Shown here piece by piece: positions 39,332 through 48,570 of a stretch of 64,000 nt of DNA (the first letter of the stretch is position 1; each line of letters opens with the position of its first letter). The DNA lies in the NCBI GenBank assembly GCA_016713275.1, contig JADJPL010000008.1, positions 1-64,000 on the forward strand. Reading direction: 5' to 3'. The notes below the pieces were generated by a model. That model made no database searches, had not been told where the DNA came from, and worked only from the letters and a program-made list of their open reading frames with translations. A program made the translations under genes and the position numbers. The DNA comes from Haliscomenobacter sp. GTDB taxonomy: Bacteria; Bacteroidota; Bacteroidia; Chitinophagales; Saprospiraceae.

Positions 39332-39682
39332 CTAGGCGGAAAACGACGTGCCGCAGCCGCAGGTTTCTTTGGCGTTGGGGTTGTTGAAGGAAAAACCGCG
39401 GTTGTTGAGGCCTTCCAACCAGTCGATTTCCATGCCCAGCAGGTAAATCGCGTGGGCTTTCTGCATGAAGACTTTCATGCCGTTGATCTCGTAGATGGTG
39501 TCCCCGTCCTTTTGAACGTCAAACCCAAGGACATAGGTAAAGCCTGTACAACCGCCCCCTTTGACGCCAACCCGAAGGCCGTGGTCGTCGGGGATATTTT
39601 CCTCGGACTTAATACGAAGTAGCTGGCGCAGGGCGCCCTCGGTAAGTTGTATCGGTTGTAGATCCGTCTTGACTTCGCTCAT
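39332..39682 (-). CDS. A-type iron-sulfur carrier (IscA/ErpA/SufA family)
   Basis: 116 aa, full family length. The three conserved cysteines are in GGGCTGFTY and the C-terminal ETCGCGTSF. A-type carriers receive Fe-S clusters from a scaffold and pass them to apo-proteins. Nfu and Mrp, two other Fe-S assembly proteins, are encoded at 46.9-48.5 kb. Confidence 0.93.
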   Translation of the reverse strand: MSEVKTDLQPIQLTEGALRQLLRIKSEENIPDDHGLRVGVKGGGCTGFTYVLGFDVQKDGDTIYEINGMKVFMQKAHAIYLLGMEIDWLEGLNNRGFSFNNPNAKETCGCGTSFSA

Positions 39683-39822
39683 CTCAACAATTCCTTTTAC
39701 TATAAATTTAGATCAAATATACATAGGCAACAACGCACGGGCAAAAATAGTTTGGACAAAAATCCGTTCTCTTGGGTGAGATATTTGTCAATATCTGCTA
39801 GCTTCGCCGCAAAACGCACTGT

Positions 39823-40359
39823 ATGCCTGTCTGGTTAAGTACTCTTTTGGAAATTATCAAGGCCACTGTTCCGGCCCTCATCGTGTATTATACGATCGAC
39901 CGCCTGCTTCGATACTTCTTTGCGCAGCAGCTTCGCCTTCAATCCGCCGAAGGGCGCGACAAAACCAAAGACGCCACCCTGCCCCTTCGCCTGCAAGCCT
40001 ACGAGCGCTTGTCGCTCTTTTGCGAGCGCATCGACTTGCCCAACCTGCTGATGCGGGTACGCCCCGACGGCCTCAACGTCAAGGAATACCGGCTTACCCT
40101 GCTGCTGGCGATCCAGCAGGAATACGAGCACAACATCACCCAGCAGGTCTATGTGTCCGGGCAGCTCTGGGAAATCATCAAATTCTCCCGCGACGACACC
40201 GTCCACCTCATCAACCACGCTACCGAACAAATCTCCGGGCTGGAAGAAGGGAGAAAACTGACGGAAACCATCTTCAACCTCCTGGCCCAAAGAGGAGGCA
40301 CCGCCCAGGAAAAAGCGCTGGAAGCCATCAAAAAAGAAGCAGCCCTGTTGTTTGGATAA
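39823..40359 (+). CDS. Membrane-anchored protein of unknown function
   Basis: 178 aa. One N-terminal hydrophobic segment, LEIIKATVPALIVYYTIDRLL, then a helical cytoplasmic part with Arg-rich helices (LPLRLQAYERLSLFCERIDL) and QEYEHNITQQVYVSGQLWEII. This pattern occurs in an uncharacterised family widespread in Bacteroidota. The aminotransferase gene follows at 60 bp on the same strand. No frameshift. Confidence 0.75.
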   Translation: MPVWLSTLLEIIKATVPALIVYYTIDRLLRYFFAQQLRLQSAEGRDKTKDATLPLRLQAYERLSLFCERIDLPNLLMRVRPDGLNVKEYRLTLLLAIQQEYEHNITQQVYVSGQLWEIIKFSRDDTVHLINHATEQISGLEEGRKLTETIFNLLAQRGGTAQEKALEAIKKEAALLFG

Positions 40360-40419
40360 GGCGGGATTTGGCGGTTGCAGAAAATTCCTTACCTTCCGGC
40401 GAACTCAAAACATCCAGCC

Positions 40420-41715
40420 ATGAATGCAGCTGACCGCCGGAATTTTCTTCGCCGCTTCACCGCTTTGGCCGGTGTGGCTGCGGCAACGCCTTTTTTTGCC
40501 AGCGCCCAGGGGAAAAGCCTCCTGAAATCCTTCGAACGTCTACAGGACCAATCACCGGAAAACACCGTCACCGACGAAACCTTCTGGTACCAGATCAAAC
40601 AAGCGTACACGGTTTCCCCTAACATCATCAACCTGAACAACGGCGGGGTTTCTCCCCAGCCCAAGGTCGTCCAGGAAGCCGTGGAGCGCTACAACCGCCT
40701 GAGCAACGAAACGCCCTCCTACTACATGTGGCGTACCCTCGACGAAGGCCGCGAACCTCTGCGCCGCAACCTGGCTGCACTCGCCGGTTGCTCCCCGGAG
40801 GAGCTCGCCATCAACCGCAACTCCTCCGAAGCGCTCGAAACCATCATCTTCGGCCTCCGGCTGAACGCAGGCGACGAGGTCGTGCTCACCAAACAGGACT
40901 ACCCCAATATGATCAACGCGTGGAAACAGCGCGAAAAACGCGACGGGGTCGTTCTGAAATGGATCTCCTTCGATTTCCCTATGGACGACAAAGCCGCAAT
41001 CGTCAAAGGGTTTACCGATGCGTTTACCCCTAAAACCAAAGTGGTCCACGTCACCCATATGATCAACTGGAACGGGCAAATCCTGCCTGCAAAGGAGATT
41101 GCCCAGGAAGCCCACAAACGGGGTATCGAGGTGCTGGTCGACGGCGCCCACACTTTCGCCCATTTTCAATATACCCTCCCGGAACTGGAATGCGACTACT
41201 ACGGGACCAGCCTCCACAAATGGCTGTGCGCTCCGTTTGGCAGCGGCCTTTTGTACGTCAAAAAAGACAAAATCAAAAACCTCTACCCGCTATTTGCCGC
41301 TGGCGACCCGGAAAGCGACAATATCCGGAAGTTTGAAAACCTGGGCACCCGGTCCTTTGCCATCGAACAAGGGATCGGGGTAGCGATCGATTTTCACCAC
41401 ATGATCGGCGCCGAGCGGAAAGAACTCCGCCTGCACTACCTCAAAAACTACTGGGCGGAACGCGTACTCGACCTGCCCAACGTACACCTCCATACGCCAC
41501 TTTCCAAAGACTGGAGCGGAGCAATCGGGCTACTGGGCATCGACGGGAAAAAACCCGGAGAAGTAGGCGCCCATTTGTTTAGCGCCCACAAAATCCACTC
41601 CACCACCATCGAATGGGAAAACATTCACGGAGTCAGGCTTACACCCAACGTGTACACGACCACCCGCGACCTGGACGTGCTGGTCAAAGCCATCCGGGAT
41701 TATGCACGAGCTTAA
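40420..41715 (+). CDS. Class V aminotransferase (isopenicillin-N epimerase-like), exported
   Basis: 431 aa from ATG 40420 (MNAADRRNFLRRFTALAG), chosen because it begins a Tat-type signal with RRNFLRR and an AlaxAla site (FFASAQG). PLP-fold signatures: NLNNGGVSPQPK, INRNSSEALETIIFGL, VDGAHTFAHF, and the Schiff-base Lys in TSLHKWLCAPFGSG. It resembles isopenicillin-N epimerase-like and cysteine-desulfurase-like periplasmic enzymes of Bacteroidota; the substrate is unknown. The small lipoprotein gene follows 12 bp downstream. Confidence 0.85.
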   Translation: MNAADRRNFLRRFTALAGVAAATPFFASAQGKSLLKSFERLQDQSPENTVTDETFWYQIKQAYTVSPNIINLNNGGVSPQPKVVQEAVERYNRLSNETPSYYMWRTLDEGREPLRRNLAALAGCSPEELAINRNSSEALETIIFGLRLNAGDEVVLTKQDYPNMINAWKQREKRDGVVLKWISFDFPMDDKAAIVKGFTDAFTPKTKVVHVTHMINWNGQILPAKEIAQEAHKRGIEVLVDGAHTFAHFQYTLPELECDYYGTSLHKWLCAPFGSGLLYVKKDKIKNLYPLFAAGDPESDNIRKFENLGTRSFAIEQGIGVAIDFHHMIGAERKELRLHYLKNYWAERVLDLPNVHLHTPLSKDWSGAIGLLGIDGKKPGEVGAHLFSAHKIHSTTIEWENIHGVRLTPNVYTTTRDLDVLVKAIRDYARA

Positions 41716-41727
41716 CACCAAAACGCT

Positions 41728-42248
41728 ATGAAAACCGCACAATTCCTTCCTTTGGTTTGGCTGGTTTTGGCGTTGGGATGCACGTCATCTATACAGGACA
41801 AGGAAGATGTGTTGTTCCAATATCCTGACCTGATCCTGAGCGATCAATTCTCCTCGCTAACCGTGCAGGGGAATACGATTTCGCTTACCGGAAAGAGCAG
41901 CTTTTTGCATGGCGAGTGGACCCAGACCAATCAACCCGAAACGGACCTTCGGATCTTGATTGCGCCAAAGGACCGGCGCCTTCTTCCGGCGCTCTACGGA
42001 TAGACACTTATTCCGGCACACAGGTCTCGGGGCGGAGGCTGACAAACACCACTGGTTACCAACTTCCTTTTGAAGAGGAGATTGGCGTACTCACCGAGGT
42101 CCGCTATTTACAGGAAGATGCCGGTAGCCAAATGTTCCTGACGGAAGAGTTGATGATAAAAATACGCAACGACCGGTATGCTGCCCTGTTCGTCGACCTT
42201 CAGATCGTGCGCCCAGGGCAGCATACATTGAAAAAAGTGGTCAAATAA
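41728..42248 (+). CDS. Small lipoprotein, unknown function, one frameshift
   Basis: About 173 codons. Signal peptide FLPLVWLVLALGCTSS with a lipobox Cys near residue 18, then a beta-rich mature part (LTVQGNTISLTGKSSFLHG). The frame breaks at 41960-41980 and continues as ALRIDTYSGTQVSG ... PGQHTLKKVVK, stopping at 42248. No family recognised. Probably co-transcribed with the aminotransferase. Confidence 0.65.
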
Positions 42249-42258
42249 CGCGGTTAAC

Positions 42259-43464
42259 CTACGGATACAGCAGGTATTTTTTCCGCATGGTTTTGTACGC
42301 TTCCAGCTTGGGCTCCCAGGTGGCGCGGATTTGATCTTCCGTCATGCCCGCAAGGAGTTGTTTGCGCAGATGATCCCCACCTGCCAGTTTATCGATAAAG
42401 AGCGAGGGCAGGAAGAACTTGTCTTTTTGGGTATAGTTTTGGTAAAAGTGCATCAGAAAAAAGAGGTTGACTTTTTTCCATTGGCGGATTTCCTCCGGGG
42501 TAAGCCGGGTCAAATCATACCCTTTGCAGAGCTGGCCCAGTAAAACGGGTTGCATCGCGCCCGGTTTCGGCTCCGGCGTGAAGGAATAGTCCCCAATAGG
42601 GAAGCCGGGCGTGCCGAGCACCTGGAACTGCTTATCCGTTCCGCGGCCGACGCTCACCTGGGTTCCTTCAAAGTAGCAGAGGGAGGGATAGAGGTAAATG
42701 GCCCGCATGTTGGGCAAATTGGGGGAAGGCTTGCGTGGAAGTTCATAAGGTGTGTCGTGGGTGTAATTGGCACACGGTACTACCTCGAGCTTGCATTTGC
42801 CGCCTTTTGCCAGCCAGCCCTGCCCGTTGATCATCTGGGCATATTCCCCAACCGTCATCCCGTGCACTACCGGCACCGGATGCATCCCTACGAACGAGCG
42901 GAAAGCGGTGTCCAGCACCGGGCCATCGACAAAGTGCCCGTTGGGGTTGGGGCGGTCGAGCACCATCAGCGGCAAGTTGTTGTCGGCGCAGGCTTGCATC
43001 ACGTAATGCAGGGTAGAAATATAGGTATAGAAGCGCACCCCGACGTCCTGAATGTCAAAAATCAGAAGGTCCAGGCCGGCGAGGTCTTCTTTGGAGGGCT
43101 GGCGTTTTTGCCCATAAAGGGATACCACGGCGACGCCGGTTTTTTCGTCTTTTCCATCTGTGATCTTTTCTCCGGCATCGGCGGTACCGCGAAGGCCATG
43201 CTCGGGCACAAACGCTTTTTCAACCCGGATTCCGAGCGCCGGCAAGGTGTCTAGGAGGTGGCTCTGCACCACGGTTGCGGTGTGGTTGATCACCAAGCCT
43301 ACGGCTTTGTCTTTGAGTTTAGGCAAATAGAGATCCAGCTGCTCGGCGCCCACTACAATAGCCGGCTTAACTTGCGGAACCACTACGTTGTTCACCTGGG
43401 CATCCTGGCATTTGCCAAAAAGCGGAGTAAAAAGCAACAAGCCAACAAAAAATTTTATCTTCAT
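42259..43464 (-). CDS. NamZ-like exo-beta-N-acetylmuramidase (DUF1343)
   Basis: 401 aa. Signal peptide MKIKFFVGLLLFTPLFGKCQ, possibly with lipobox Cys19. Family signatures: GLVINHTATV, FVPEHGLRGTADAGE, FDIQDVGVRFYTYISTLHY and DRPNPNG. DUF1343 proteins include NamZ, which removes terminal MurNAc from peptidoglycan fragments; the Glu in PEHGLRG is the likely catalytic acid. It converges with the lipoprotein gene (10 bp between stops). Confidence 0.88.
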   Translation of the reverse strand: MKIKFFVGLLLFTPLFGKCQDAQVNNVVVPQVKPAIVVGAEQLDLYLPKLKDKAVGLVINHTATVVQSHLLDTLPALGIRVEKAFVPEHGLRGTADAGEKITDGKDEKTGVAVVSLYGQKRQPSKEDLAGLDLLIFDIQDVGVRFYTYISTLHYVMQACADNNLPLMVLDRPNPNGHFVDGPVLDTAFRSFVGMHPVPVVHGMTVGEYAQMINGQGWLAKGGKCKLEVVPCANYTHDTPYELPRKPSPNLPNMRAIYLYPSLCYFEGTQVSVGRGTDKQFQVLGTPGFPIGDYSFTPEPKPGAMQPVLLGQLCKGYDLTRLTPEEIRQWKKVNLFFLMHFYQNYTQKDKFFLPSLFIDKLAGGDHLRKQLLAGMTEDQIRATWEPKLEAYKTMRKKYLLYP

Positions 43465-43536
43465 AGAAACTTTGTTTTATTTTGTTCCAAAATAAGGCAT
43501 TTGCATTGAACAAGGTACGACCTTTAAACTGATTTT

Positions 43537-44946
43537 GTGTCAAAATCCTACGCTGTCATCGACATTGAAACCACCGGAGGCCGGGCAGCCAGAGACCGGA
43601 TCACGGAAATCGCCATCCTGCTCTACGACGGGGAGCAGATCATCGACCGCTGGGAATCGCTGATCAACCCCGAGTGCTACATTCCACAGGGCATCGTCGA
43701 ACTAACGGGAATTACGCAGGACATGGTACGCGACGCGCCCAAATTTTACGAAGTCGCCCGCAAAGTCGTCGAGATGACCGAAAACGCCGTGTTCGTTGCA
43801 CACAACGTTCGTTTCGACTACAGCTTCATCTGCGAAGAGTTCAAGCGGCTGGGCTTTACGTACACCCGCAAGCAACTGTGTACCGTGCGCCTGAGCCGGC
43901 AGGCATTCCCGGGGCTTCCTTCCTACAGCCTGGGCAAACTGGCTGCTTCGCTAGGCGTGCCTGTGGAGAACCGGCACCGGGCCATGGGCGATGCGCAAGC
44001 TACCGCCTCCATCCTCGACCTCATCCTCCAGAAAGACGACAACCGGGAGGAAGCCCAACTGATGATCAACCTGGGGCTGAAAGAGTCCAGGCTTCCCCAG
44101 AACTTCAGCCTGGAAAAAATCCATCAGCTCCCCGAATCCTGCGGGGTATATTATTTTCACGCCGAAAACGGCGACGTGGTCTATGTGGGGAAAAGCATCA
44201 ACATCCGGAAGCGGATTGCAGAGCATTTCGCCGATCGGACTTCCAAAGCCTCCCGATTGCAACAACTGGTGCACGACGTCACCTACGAACCGACCGGCAG
44301 CGAACTGGTGGCCCTGCTCCTGGAATCCCACGAAATCAAACGCCTCAACCCCCAGGTCAACCGCGCGCAGCGCCAGCGCTCCTACCCCTATGTCATCCAC
44401 TCCTGGACCAATGAGCAGGGATATCTTTGCTTTGCCATGGACCGCATGAGCCTCAAGGAACGAAAAGGCCTCCAAATCGTTTCGGAATATGCCCAGCAGA
44501 ACCATGCCCGCAACCACCTCCACTCCATCCGCGAACGGTTCGGCCTGTGCGCCCACCTGTGCGGGGAAAGCAAAACCAATAAAGCGTGCTTTTTCTACCA
44601 CCTCCGCCAATGTCAGGGCGCTTGTATTGGCGCCGAACCCGCCGAAAGCTATAACGCCCGCGCCGCCGAAGCGCAACAACTCCTCAGCACCGTCTTCGAC
44701 GACGACTTCTACGTCCTCGACATAGGCCGCGACCCCGGCGAACTGTCGGTCATCCTCGTCGAGCGGGGCCTGTACCGTGGTTTTGGATATCTCGCTAAAG
44801 AGGAATTCACCGGCAGCATATCCGAAGTTCGCGACGCGGTGCGCTGTTTCCCCGGCAACCCGGAAACCAATCGCATTATTCACCGGTACATCAATCAAAA
44901 CAAAGTGCTTGGCGTCGCGCCGCTGAAACCGGCATTGCAGGAGTAA
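43537..44946 (+). CDS. DnaQ-like 3'-5' exonuclease fused to a UvrC-type GIY-YIG nuclease
   Basis: 469 aa, starting at GTG 43537. Residues 1-170: DEDDh exonuclease with IDIETTG, VAHNVRFDYSF and HRAMGDAQAT. Residues about 190-280: GIY-YIG domain with CGVYYFHAENGDVVYVGKSINIRKR-like spacing (YVGKS, RKRIAEHF) and an Glu in the ESHEIK segment. The rest is a UvrC-like extension with Cys-rich CAHLCGESKTNKACFFYHL. Similar fusions (Cho/epsilon-UvrC type) make repair incisions or degrade DNA. The last 32 bp are duplicated at 46061-46092. Confidence 0.9.
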   Translation: MSKSYAVIDIETTGGRAARDRITEIAILLYDGEQIIDRWESLINPECYIPQGIVELTGITQDMVRDAPKFYEVARKVVEMTENAVFVAHNVRFDYSFICEEFKRLGFTYTRKQLCTVRLSRQAFPGLPSYSLGKLAASLGVPVENRHRAMGDAQATASILDLILQKDDNREEAQLMINLGLKESRLPQNFSLEKIHQLPESCGVYYFHAENGDVVYVGKSINIRKRIAEHFADRTSKASRLQQLVHDVTYEPTGSELVALLLESHEIKRLNPQVNRAQRQRSYPYVIHSWTNEQGYLCFAMDRMSLKERKGLQIVSEYAQQNHARNHLHSIRERFGLCAHLCGESKTNKACFFYHLRQCQGACIGAEPAESYNARAAEAQQLLSTVFDDDFYVLDIGRDPGELSVILVERGLYRGFGYLAKEEFTGSISEVRDAVRCFPGNPETNRIIHRYINQNKVLGVAPLKPALQE

Positions 44947-44982
44947 CGGGGTAATGAAGTACCGAGGTAGCGAAGCTACCTC

Positions 44983-45221
44983 CTGTTCGCCGGAATCCCC
45001 AGATTCCGTGCGGAACTATCCGCCGGTCCCCCGACCGGCGTAAACCCAGCCCTGTTCGCCGGAATCCCCAGATTCCGTGCGGAACTATCCGCCAGTCCCC
45101 CGACCGGCGTAAACCCCAACCTGTTCGCCGGAATCCCCAGATTCCGTGCGGAACTATCCGCCGGTCCCCCGACCGGCGTAAACCCAGCCCTGTTCGCCGG
45201 AATCCCCAGATTCCGTGCGGA
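44983..45221. repeat. REP2 tandem array left of RAYT 2, period 69 bp
   Basis: Units start at 44983, 45052, 45121 and 45190 (last partial). Each has two hairpins, ggaatc-ccca-gattcc and gccggtc-cccc-gaccggc, with tgcggaactatcc between. It is the inverted relative of the REP2 element at 45990-46060. The multiple of three makes a false 23-residue protein repeat on the minus strand. The remaining DNA to 45389 holds a short gatcagccaaaa repeat and nothing else. Confidence 0.88.
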
Positions 45222-45389
45222 TCAGCCAAAACCCTGATCAGCCAAAATCAGCCCAGTCCAACCCTTTGGTTTTCAAAAAACAAAGAATTAATTCCCCTAG
45301 GCAAAGCCAGTATTGGAAAGGTACTGCCCTGACCCAGATGTCTGGCAAGCAACCCGAAAAGGTTCGACATTTGAACCAAATACGCTAAT

Positions 45390-45961
45390 ATGGGAGGACA
45401 CAAAATCCGAAATCAGCAATCGCTGCACTATGTTACCCTAACCACCGCCGGTTGGGTAGATCTGTTTACCAGAAAAGACAACAAAGACATTTTGCTGGAG
45501 AATCTGGCTTTTTACAGCAAACACAAAAAACTAACGGTATATGCCTATGTGATCATGACAAACCACCTTCACCTGATTTTAAGCGTTGACCCGCCTTATA
45601 CCCTATCCGGTGTGCTCCGGGATTTTAAGAAATATACGGCGACCAAACTCCTGGAAGCGGTAAAAACCAACCCTGAAAGCCGAAGGGAGTGGTTGCTCTA
45701 TTTGTTTGCTTTCTTTGGAAAAAAAACGCAGGTCGGCCATCAGATTTGGCAGCATTCCAATGCGCCTATTGAATTGGCAAGCCCAAATTTTATCCTCCAA
45801 AACTGAACTACATTCATTTTAACCCAGTGCGGGCAGGCTGGGTTAAACAACCTGAACATTTTCTTTACAGCAGCGCTTCGAATTACCTAACCGGCGATGG
45901 GGTGTTTGAAGTAACGTTGTTACCGGTATTGAATGAGACAGGATGGGTGAAAGTAGGGTAA
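45390..45961 (+). CDS. REP-associated tyrosine transposase (RAYT 2), one frameshift
   Basis: About 190 codons. It begins MGGHKIRNQQSLHYVTLTTAG. The HUH motif is VIMTNHLHLILS (about residue 56) and the C-terminal part continues after a break at the A run near 45799 as YIHFNPVRAGWV and YLTGDGVFEV. The IHxNPVRAG signature is typical of the larger RAYT group, different from RAYT 1. A Tyr at the HFLYSSASNY segment is near the usual end motif; the catalytic Tyr is not certain. It is flanked by inverted REP2 elements (44983-45221 and 45990-46060). Confidence 0.82.
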
Positions 45962-45989
45962 GTTTAGCAGCCGGAAGTTGCCTGAGGTT

Positions 45990-46092
45990 GGCGCCGGTCG
46001 GGGGACCGGCGGATAGTCCTGCACGAAATCTGATCCCGCTTATTGCGGGACGGCAAACAGGTCGCGCCACTGAAACCGGCATTGCAGGAGTA
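45990..46092. repeat. REP2 element right of RAYT 2 plus 32-bp gene-end duplication
   Basis: Hairpins gccggtc-gggg-gaccggc and cccgc-ttatt-gcggg with gcacgaaatctg between (about 45992-46060). Then 46061-46092 repeats the last 32 bp of the exonuclease gene (44914-44945) with one mismatch. Confidence 0.88.
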
Positions 46093-46097
46093 GCGGG

Positions 46098-46934
46098 TTA
46101 CTTCGCTACTTCTCCACCTCCTTTCCCTTCCAGAATCTGTTGCATTTCCAACTGCAACGCTTGCGCCTCGGCGGCGGCGGCTTCGGCAAAGTCGGGGCCG
46201 CTACTGGCGTAGAGGATGCTTCGGGAGGCGTTGACGAGGAGGCCGCCCCCGGCATGGAGGCCCGCTTGGCTGATGGCGTTCAGGTCGCCGCCCTGGGCGC
46301 CTACGCCGGGCACCAGGAAAAAGTAGTCCGGGGCTTCCTGCCGGAGCTGGCGAAGGTCTTCCGGGTGGGTAGCACCCACCACGAACATCAGCTCGTCCGG
46401 GCCTGCCCACTGCATCGCCTGGCGCGCCACCTTGCGGTAAAGCGGAATCCCTTCCGGCTGCTGGGCAAACTGGAAATCGGCGCTGCCGGGGTTGGAAGTT
46501 AAGGCAAGAAGGATGACCCACTTACCGGGGAACCCCAGAAAGGGCGTTACCGAATCCTGGCCCATGTAGGGCGCTACGGTGACCGCATCGCAGGGAAGCT
46601 GTTCGAAAAACGCTTTGGCATAGAGCCGCGACGTGTTGCCAATATCTCCGCGTTTGGCATCCGCGATAATAAAATGATCCGGACCGATGTAGCGGACTGT
46701 TTTTTCCAATAACTCCCAGCCTGCCGTGCCCAACGCCTCGTAAAAGGCCAAATTGGGTTTGTACGCCACGCAATAAGGCCGGGTTGCATCGATGATGCGC
46801 CGGTTAAACTCCCAAAGTGGATCGGGAAATTGATCGCGAAGAAAAGCAGGAATCTTTTCCGCATCGGTGTCCAGGCCGACGCATAGATAGGACGCTCTGG
46901 ACTGGATCAGTTCAAATAAGCGCTGACGGGTCAT
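46098..46934 (-). CDS. pyrF: Orotidine 5'-phosphate decarboxylase (type 2 PyrF)
   Basis: 278 aa. It decarboxylates OMP to UMP in pyrimidine synthesis. The catalytic cluster DAKRGDIGNTS (Asp-x-Lys-x-x-Asp) is intact; other family blocks are YLCVGLDTD, VAYKPNLAFYEALG, VTVAPYMGQDSVTPF and FLVPGVGAQGGD. The length and PNLAFYE block fit the longer type 2 subfamily. The nfu gene lies 14 bp upstream on the same strand. Confidence 0.95.
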   Translation of the reverse strand: MTRQRLFELIQSRASYLCVGLDTDAEKIPAFLRDQFPDPLWEFNRRIIDATRPYCVAYKPNLAFYEALGTAGWELLEKTVRYIGPDHFIIADAKRGDIGNTSRLYAKAFFEQLPCDAVTVAPYMGQDSVTPFLGFPGKWVILLALTSNPGSADFQFAQQPEGIPLYRKVARQAMQWAGPDELMFVVGATHPEDLRQLRQEAPDYFFLVPGVGAQGGDLNAISQAGLHAGGGLLVNASRSILYASSGPDFAEAAAAEAQALQLEMQQILEGKGGGEVAK

Positions 46935-46948
46935 GCTTCGTATCCTGT

Positions 46949-47209
46949 TTAGACCGTTCTTCCATTTACCGCCACGACGCCGGCAATTTCAGGTATCTTC
47001 GACTTAATCGCCTGTTCCACTCCCGCGCGCATGGTCATAAACGTCATGTTGCAATTTTCACAATTGCCCAGCCATTTGATTTTCACGATATGGTCTTCGG
47101 TGACATCCACCACCTCCACATCGCCTCCGTCGACGGCCAGATGCGGACGGACGTCGTTCAGAGCATCATCGATGCGCTGCAGCAAAAGTTCCTTTTCGGT
47201 ATACGGCAT
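46949..47209 (-). CDS. Nfu-type iron-sulfur scaffold (NifU C-terminal domain)
   Basis: 86 aa from ATG 47209 (MPYTEKELL). An ATG at 47239 would add ten residues encoded by the neighbouring palindromic element, so I reject it. The core HLAVDGGDVEVVDV and the cluster-binding CxxC in GNCENCNMTF are intact. It is a carrier for 4Fe-4S clusters. Together with Mrp just upstream it forms an Fe-S assembly pair. Confidence 0.93.
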   Translation of the reverse strand: MPYTEKELLLQRIDDALNDVRPHLAVDGGDVEVVDVTEDHIVKIKWLGNCENCNMTFMTMRAGVEQAIKSKIPEIAGVVAVNGRTV

Positions 47210-47230
47210 ATTATTGGTTTTACACAACTT

Positions 47231-47314
47231 ACTGGACATTTTGGGAACGAGACCTTCCGGGTTTACGAAACCTGGAAGGTCTGGGTGCCAGGAAAACGAA
47301 CATGTCCAGTAGTG
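47231..47314. repeat. MITE-like palindromic element, copy 1
   Basis: Terminal inverted repeats actggacatttt / tgtccagt around an inner hairpin accttccgggtttacgaaacctggaaggt (listed in two parts because it is long: accttccgggttt and aaacctggaaggt). It lies in the short gap between mrp and nfu. Copy 2 is at 56667-56737. Confidence 0.82.
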
Positions 47315-47358
47315 TGTTGGTTTTCACAAAATTTCCTCTTACGGCTTTCCTCCGGCGT

Positions 47359-48453
47359 TTACTTCACCTCTACGATCCGGGTAGGTTCGAGCTTCTCGTT
47401 GCGCAGATGTACCTGGCGGAGCACAAGTTGGGCCAGTTTCAAAAAGGCTTCTTTGGTGATCGGGTCATCGTCCCGCAAAATAGCGGGCTTGCCCGAGTCT
47501 CCCGCTTCCCGAATCCCCTGCACGAGCGGAACCTGGCCAAGAAGCATGCTTTCGCTCATTTCCGCCAGTTTGTGTCCTCCGCCCTGGCCGAAGATAAAGT
47601 ACTTGTTGTCGGGAAGTTCTTTGGGCGTAAACCAGGCCATATTTTCCACGACACCCAGAATGGGCACCTGAACGGAAGGCAACAGGAACATATTCATCGC
47701 CTTAACCGCGTCTACCACGGCCACTTCCTGGGGCGTGGTGACAATGACGGCGCCGGTCACCGGAACGGTCTGTACCAGGGTAAGCTGAATGTCGCCGGTG
47801 CCCGGCGGCAGATCGACGATCAGAAAATCCAGGGCAGGCCAAAGCGTGTCCTGAAAAAATTGTTTGATGATGCCGGCCAGCCGGGGCCCGCGAAGCACCA
47901 CAGCCTGCTCCGGCTCGATGATAAACCCAATGGAAATCACGGGAATCCCGTACGCTTCCAGAGGAACCATTTTCGGCTGGTTATATACCGACTGGATCTG
48001 CGGGCGTTGCCCCTGCAATCCCAGCATCGTTGGGATGGACGGGCCATACAGGTCGGCGTCGACCAACCCCACTTTGGCGCCCAGCATATGAAGCCCCAAG
48101 GCGAGGTTTACAGCGACAGTCGACTTACCTACCCCGCCTTTGCCGGAAGCCACCGCGATGATGTTCTTCACGTGCGGCAGGGCGTTCTCCGGACCAGGCG
48201 CCTCCGCATTCCGCCCCATCATATGCACATGGACATTGGCCTCCGGGTAAAGCGCCTTGATAGCGGCCTGGCAGGCAAAATTCAGGTCGGTTTTGTATTC
48301 GTTGTTCAGGGAAGGCAACTCCAGGGTAAACGAAACGTTATTGCCTTCGACTTGCAAATCCCGGACCATGTTCATGGAGATCAGGTCCTGCCCGGTATTG
48401 GGATCCGTTACCTGGGTTAAGGCTTTGACAACTTTACTGGTTTCAATTGACAT
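47359..48453 (-). CDS. Mrp/ApbC-type iron-sulfur carrier ATPase
   Basis: 364 aa from ATG 48453 (MSIETSKVV). Residues 1-85 are the DUF59/MIP18 domain (VTDPNTGQDLISMNMVRDL). Residues about 95 on are the P-loop: deviant Walker A ASGKGGVGKSTVAVNLAL, switch VDADLYGPSIPTML, Walker B DFLIVDLPPGTGD. The usual CxxC of the Mrp C-terminus is not seen (region ...NMAWFTPKELPDNKYF lacks it). It binds and transfers 4Fe-4S clusters using ATP. Confidence 0.93.
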   Translation of the reverse strand: MSIETSKVVKALTQVTDPNTGQDLISMNMVRDLQVEGNNVSFTLELPSLNNEYKTDLNFACQAAIKALYPEANVHVHMMGRNAEAPGPENALPHVKNIIAVASGKGGVGKSTVAVNLALGLHMLGAKVGLVDADLYGPSIPTMLGLQGQRPQIQSVYNQPKMVPLEAYGIPVISIGFIIEPEQAVVLRGPRLAGIIKQFFQDTLWPALDFLIVDLPPGTGDIQLTLVQTVPVTGAVIVTTPQEVAVVDAVKAMNMFLLPSVQVPILGVVENMAWFTPKELPDNKYFIFGQGGGHKLAEMSESMLLGQVPLVQGIREAGDSGKPAILRDDDPITKEAFLKLAQLVLRQVHLRNEKLEPTRIVEVK

Positions 48454-48570
48454 GTGAATCGTAGGTTTTTTCACCCCTCCAGGAGGGAATCCAGGTTATA
48501 AAAGTACAAACAATATGCAGCAGGCAAGAGTTTTCGTCCCGGTTTACCGCAATTATTGCCGGACCGCCTC

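Noticed and set aside
44891..45229. Repeat protein on the minus strand (23-residue repeats)
   Set aside because: It is a reading of the 69-bp REP2 tandem array. Palindromic REP DNA explains it without a gene.
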